Shown in pieces: positions 59,166 to 64,000 of a stretch of 64,000 bases of DNA; positions within the stretch are counted from its first letter, which is position 1; each line of letters begins with the position of its first letter. This DNA comes from Coriaria nepalensis. Lineage: Eukaryota > Streptophyta > Magnoliopsida > Cucurbitales > Coriariaceae. The DNA lies in contig CP114483.1 in NCBI GenBank assembly GCA_027186245.1, forward strand, positions 28,774,642 through 28,838,641, written 5' to 3'. A program made the position numbers and the translations under genes. Under the pieces are notes generated by a model. That model had not been told where the DNA came from, did not search any database, and saw only the letters and a list, made by a program, of their open reading frames with translations.

Positions 59166-59867
59166 TCTTACTGACCCATCATTTTCACCAAAATTTTATT
59201 CAAAATCTAGATTACTCAATCCAATCACACAAATTTTAATCCAAAACATATAAAAAATACTAATTTTTGCATTAAAAAAAGCCTTAATTTTTAAGTCTCT
59301 GTAATTTACTTTTGGTGAAATTTAGTCCTTTTTAATTATTGATTTCACCGCCAACTTAGGTCGTTTGATATCTTCCTCTGGAGAATCATCATTTTACCTT
59401 TTCTTTTAACTCCTCAATATTAGGATTTTAGTTTGAACCATGATTTCAAGATGAAGAAGATAAAGTTTTTAATTTTGAGATTTTGCGATGAAGAAGATGA
59501 AGTCATGATTAGCTTGAGATAGGAGAAGCTGAACATTTCTGTGTGTGCGAAAATTGAGGGAAAACGAACATGGGAGGGAGGAGGGGGTAGGGGAAGACAA
59601 ATGTTCATTTACCTTTTTCTTTCTTTCCTTTTTTTATTTTTTTCCAAATTTGATTGGAGGGGCATTTGAGTAATTTCTCACGTTCTTCTTATTTTTCAAG
59701 AAAAAATTAACTAAAAGGAAGGCCATTTTAGCAACAAATGTTTTCTTGTGTCTAGTTTTTAAAATAAAGTAAAAAAGAGGGTTAATTTTACGAATACTCA
59801 TTATAATTCCAAAATACACTATTTATATTTTCAAACTCCCCCCTTCCACTGCACCCTTTTCCTTATC
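59166..59867. other. Unassigned intergenic region
   Basis: AT-rich, with a pyrimidine-rich stretch at 59609-59645. No gene supported. Confidence 0.4.
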
Positions 59868-60041
59868 ATGGATCGCGACAACATCCATCCACCCTATCAA
59901 TTTTCTTCCCTCTTTCAGTTCCCCTCCGACAACCACCGCATGCGGGAGTCGGATCACTCCTCTCCCACAGCTTACGGTGCACAGTGCCATCGCAGTCGCC
60001 CTTTCCTCCCCCTCACCCGTGTTAAATTATATATAATTTAA
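59868..60041 (+). other. Short open frame, possible orphan first exon
   Basis: MDRDNIHPPYQFSSLFQFPS then a basic, Pro/Ser-rich stretch to a stop at 60041 (57 residues). It is in the only GC-richer island (59870-60020) of the region, ends in CGT|GTTAAA which could be a splice donor, and its His/Pro/Ser composition looks like the N terminus of a plant transcription factor. I do not recognise a family and find no second exon. It may be the remnant of a deleted gene. Confidence 0.25.
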
Positions 60042-60889
60042 AATTGTAATTAATCCTTAATTAAGAAATGAAATCATTCGGTTTAGGATGTTAGAAAACA
60101 AAACTAACAGTCAAAACCAATTAAGAACAAAAAACTAAGGAATGAATTATGAATCCGTGATGCTCAAATTTGAATTTAAAAATAAAAAATTTGCAGATTG
60201 AGTGGTCACCTCACAATCTTACGATAGTTGACTAGTAGTACTGAACCTACTCGAAGAATTTCAGATCAACTTCGTTTCCTAGAAAATGAAGGGCATTGAA
60301 AAATCTAACTTGCTGATTTCTTGACCACTTTGGTCTTCTCTGCCTCCTCTAATTATTTCTATACGTAAATGTTTGTTTCCATCTTTTCTTTTCTTTCCTT
60401 GTATTTTTGGAAATAAATCCATATGTTCATGAAGAATCATTACAACATTCCAAGGCATTCTTAATTTACTACAAGACAAACAGACACAGCTTGTATGCGT
60501 TCTTGGATCGATTGATGGGGTTGCTACGACAACGATGATAATCTTCACCAATTTGCTTGTCAGATCACACAAACCATATCCTTTATATAGCATTTTTAAT
60601 TCCTTAACATGTATAATTCCTTTATGACTCTTAAAGCTTATACAAATATTACAAATATATATATATATATATCAATCTTATATATATTTAAAATGAATTG
60701 ATAAACCATAGTTATAATTTATCTTCTTCATCCTCTCCATATCTAAAACACTAGTCATAGACGTTTTGTATTCTAGTATTTATGTTAGGGCATCTCCGTC
60801 GTACCTCTTCAATTATTACAGATATAGAATAAGGAAATAGACTCTTGACGAAATTAAGTTCTCATGGATTCAAGTGGCTCCACTTCCAT
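60042..60889. other. Spacer downstream of the UGT gene
   Basis: AT-rich with a TA microsatellite at 60656-60672. A minus-strand frame at 60279-60593 lacks any recognised domain. The right edge should contain the UGT84 3' UTR. Confidence 0.45.
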
Positions 60890-62495
60890 CTACTTCTCCT
60901 TAACTAATAAGTCGCCTTTTAACTTCTTCACTACCTCATCAACAACTTCATTATCACCACCCCCATTTTTTTTCACTTTTGACTTTTGCACTAATTCATC
61001 CACAAAACTTTGAAAATTCCTCTCCGACGAGCCGCCTTCTGCCACGGCTGCCTCTGCCGCCTCCTTCCACTTCAAAGCATTCCTCCTCAGCTCCGCCGCC
61101 TTCGGCCCCACGGTTGCCTCCAAAAAGCACTTCTCCACCTCCTCCCTTCCAATCAACTTGTTCTCGGCTTGACCACGACTCATTCTCACCCCGATTCCGA
61201 ACACGTCCACAAGATATTTCGCATTGGTGACTTGGTCACCCCATTGCGGAAAAGTAATCACTGGAACACCTAAGCTTATTGCCTCCATTGATGAGTTCCA
61301 ACCACAATGAGTCACAAAGCACGAGACAGAGGGGTGAGCTAAGACTTGCTCTTGTGGGCTCCATTGCACCACCTTACCTAGTAATTATAATTCACTCAAT
61401 ACAATGAATAAACCAAAGACAAAAAAAAAAGAACATTAACCATTACAAGCAAAGTGCATGAGCATATTCTATATACGTACCTTTGTCTCCGACATTGTCC
61501 AAGAACCCATCTGGCAAAGCGCATTCTTCAAGGCCAAAAGCTCTGTTCGGTGGCTTCATAACCCACAAGAAACAAACGCCAGACTTCAAAATCGCTCTAG
61601 AAATCTCATCCACTTGGTTCTGCTGCAAGTAAACCACACTTCCAAAAGAGATATACACAACAGATGAATCAGACTTCGTGTCGAGCCACTCCATGACGTC
61701 ATCGGAAGCCTTCAGTAAGTCACCACGTACGATGTCGTCGTCTCCTCCTTTGCTTTTGAACAATGGCCCGATGGACTTTATTGGGCACAGTTTCGACATG
61801 TACTCTATCTCTCCATTCTCAAGTTCTTGGAAAGTATCCATTAAAATGCAGAAGGGCTTCTCCAAGTTTCTGAACTGGCCCAGAATCGCTTTCTTCAAAA
61901 CCGGGAATTGAGTTGATGGGTGCAGAAAGCTTGGGATTTCATCATATTTCAAGATGGGCATAGATGGCAATTGGACATCAATAAAAGGGTCGGATTCGGA
62001 AGGAAAAGGGTCCAGATTGTGAAAGTAATGATAGTAAGTTAAGAAAGAAGCACAAGATTGAATCCAAAGCATGGCAGAAGGGAGGTTTAGGCTTTCTGCC
62101 ACGTCACTGACCCACGGGATGAATGGATTGTTGATTAGGCATGAAACAGGTCGGTTTAGATCCGAATGGGTTTGGATTATTCGCGGGAGGATTTCCTTTC
62201 CGGCGAGTTCGAGTTGGGCCACGTATTGCGACAAGTCTCTACGTTTTGGGTCATCTTCAGGCAATCCATCACTGAAGAACTCGAACCGGATAAAACCTTC
62301 GCCGATGGGGGAAGGTTCGTCGGAGATGTTGTTATTATCTGCGGTTTTCAGCTGTTTTCCGATGGATTCAGGTGCGGAGAAAGTCACGAGAAAGCCCTTT
62401 GAAGCGAGGCCTTTGCCGAGGCGGAGAAGTGGGTTGACGTGTCCCTGGGCAGGGAATGAAACCATGAAGATATGGATCGGAGATTCGGATCCCAT
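60890..62495 (-). CDS. UGT84: UDP-glycosyltransferase, UGT84 family
   Basis: Family-1 glycosyltransferase; UGT84 enzymes typically move glucose from UDP-glucose to the carboxyl of phenolic acids (cinnamates, benzoates, gallate) or limonoids, forming glucose esters in the cytosol. Exons 62495-61481 and 61377-60890 join in frame (GT-AG intron after GDKG) to 500 residues. The N-terminal acceptor domain holds the catalytic His19 in [10 protein letters not shown]. The PSPG box spans residues 344-387, from [12 protein letters not shown] through [10 protein letters not shown] to FPQWGDQ; its last residue is Gln, as in glucose users. The family start MGSESP at 62495 is chosen, although the same frame continues upstream to another ATG at 62609 that would add 38 hydrophobic residues. 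The tail after residue 470 is Lys-rich and longer than in many relatives. Substrate cannot be told from sequence. The gene looks intact. Confidence 0.96.
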
Positions 62496-62609
62496 TCTCA
62501 CTACTAGCACTAGTAAGTAGGAGCTAAGCTGAATGAGAAGAACAGAGGTTGTGAGGGTAATTAACACAAAGAGGAACACAACAGATATACATTGCTTTAA
62601 AACTTGCAA

Positions 62610-64000
62610 ATTGCAAGACTACAAGTCGGTCAATATTTGAAGACGAAAGCAACTACTTGCCCTCGTGACACTAATAATTTGTCTTGTCGTGAAGAAAGTG
62701 TGTTATTAATTAATCAATGTGAATTCAGGTAACGAATGTCCTATTTTTATTATTTATTCATAATAAAAGTTATCGATTTAGTGAACATAAATATAAACAC
62801 AATTGTGCATTAAGAAAAAGAAGAGACAGGAAAAATAATAAATAAATAAAATAAATAATAATAATAATAATAATCATAGTAGAATTTAAAAATTATTAAA
62901 AAAAATTTCATATAAATAAATGTTTAAATAAGAACGAAATAATGAATTTTTTATTCAAACGAGAATACAAAATAATTAATATTTCATATATTTTCAAACA
63001 AAACAACAGAATGTAATGATTTTTCATTTTATTCTCACCAAAGAATCAATTCCTAGGGAACGAGAATAAGATTAAAAATAAGAATGATGATAAAATTAAA
63101 ATTAAAATGAAAATGATAATTTTTTAAATTTTTTTTTTGCTTGATTACATAAAGAATGAGAAATAAATATGGATTAAAATGTAATATTATAAGATTAAAG
63201 AAGTTTTGAAAATATCTTAATATAATAGTAAATTTAAAAAATATGTAAAATAATTTGAATAAATAAATATTTAAATTGATTCTTATTAAAAATATTTATT
63301 TTAATAAAAATGAAAGAATAATTTTTTTTCATTCAAATAAAAACGGATTCTCACATTATCAAAATTTTAATAAAAAATCATAATAATTTCATTACTAGAA
63401 CAGAAAGATGCCCTAACGTTTTACATTTTATGTAGCATGTTTATTTAATACAACAAATCACCGTTTAAATATTAAAAATAAATAATAATAATAATAATAA
63501 TAATAAATTATATCATAAATATTTTTTTTTCATTTTTGAAACTTAAAAAAGAAGAAAAAAAAATTACTTAAAAAAATTTTAAAAAAGTTAAAATTTAATT
63601 TACGTAAAAGAATAATGAAAGGTGGAATCACATTACCGAAGTTACTTAAATCGTCCACGAGAATAGCTAGATTTTTGGTCCATGAAATTTTTTTTTTTTT
63701 TTTTCCCGTAATTTCATATATGGAATGATCTAAGAAAAACTTGTTTAGAGCCGATGATAAATATTGAAAAATATATACATGACCAATCTGAATCTAAAAT
63801 TACCCCTTTTCAAGCTTCAAGCTTAGATCCACCTAATGAAATCTAATCAAAAGAGTTTTGAAATCATGATCAGTCTAGGGAATAAGAAAATTATATGAAT
63901 GATTTTGTTTTCCCGTTTCAAGAGAATGAAGCCACCTTCTCTGGTGTATTGACAACATAATGAATGATGAACCCAATCATCCTTTACAAAATTCATTTGA
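62610..64000. other. AT-rich region upstream of UGT84
   Basis: No gene recognised. Contains AATAAT-type microsatellites (62855-62872 and 63481-63507), a T run at 63688-63704, and a degraded copy of the MITE-like family (about 62895-63380). The left end must hold the UGT84 promoter. Confidence 0.5.
62895..63380. mobile_element. Degraded copy of the MITE-like family of 57133-57478
   Basis: Shares ATGGATTAAAATGTAATATTA, the following ATTAAAGAAG-TTT-AAAAT and TATGTAAAATA segments with the copy in the minisatellite. Borders are uncertain; AT richness makes the alignment approximate. Confidence 0.4.

Noticed and set aside
60279..60593. Minus-strand frame of 104 codons downstream of UGT84
   Set aside because: No recognisable domain, no splice context and unusual composition; likely chance.
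47796..62495. A phenylpropanoid gene cluster (CAD plus UGT84)
   Set aside because: CAD is a truncated pseudogene and the two are 12 kb apart, separated by transposons and satellites.

Overview
This is nuclear DNA of a flowering plant, most likely a eudicot. The protein genes carry many short GT-AG introns, one protein has a plastid transit peptide, and a family-1 UDP-glycosyltransferase with a plant PSPG box is present. Intergenic DNA is very AT-rich and full of plant-type LTR retrotransposons, hAT and Mutator-like transposons. The species cannot be named from the sequence. No rRNA, tRNA, CRISPR or organellar gene was seen.

Layout. 1-1.74 kb: the 3' part of a NhaD-type Na+/H+ antiporter (NHD1-like), decayed by several frameshifts, a stop and a lost splice site. 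2.4-5.3 kb (minus): an intact five-exon plastid D-3-phosphoglycerate dehydrogenase, first step of the phosphorylated serine pathway. 6.4-10.5 kb (minus): an intact five-exon reticulon-like protein (RTNLB), with a short gag-only copia-type LTR element and an unassigned membrane-protein exon downstream. 10.8-20.6 kb: repeats, namely two non-autonomous hAT elements, a 5' half of a Ty3/gypsy element and a decayed Ty1/copia element with both LTRs. 21.7-22.7 kb: an intronless R2R3-MYB of subgroup 22 (MYB44/70/73/77 type). 23.9-42 kb: a second transposon block, with a copia element split by another copia element, a MULE fragment, a 30-bp palindromic tandem repeat, a nearly full-length hAT element and a second gypsy element of the same family as the first. 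43.0-46.9 kb: an intact ten-exon UNC-50 family gene with one GC-AG intron. 47.8-48.6 kb (minus): a 5'-truncated cinnamyl-alcohol-dehydrogenase pseudogene abutting a retroelement (48.7-52.3 kb). 52.5-59.2 kb: satellite-like DNA, with a two-copy higher-order repeat, a MULE fragment, an 83-bp repeat, a long 28-bp minisatellite containing telobox words and a palindromic ~80-bp repeat. 60.9-62.5 kb (minus): an intact two-exon UGT84-family glucosyltransferase.

The intact host genes (PGDH, RTNLB, MYB, UNC-50, UGT84) do not form a known cluster. CAD and UGT84 both belong to phenylpropanoid families, but the CAD copy is broken, so no working gene cluster is claimed. I did not find a convincing new biological system. 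The most unusual material is the repeat architecture at 52-59 kb, the palindromic repeats in and near the hAT elements, the short gag-only LTR element, and a hydrophobic in-frame leader upstream of the UGT start.
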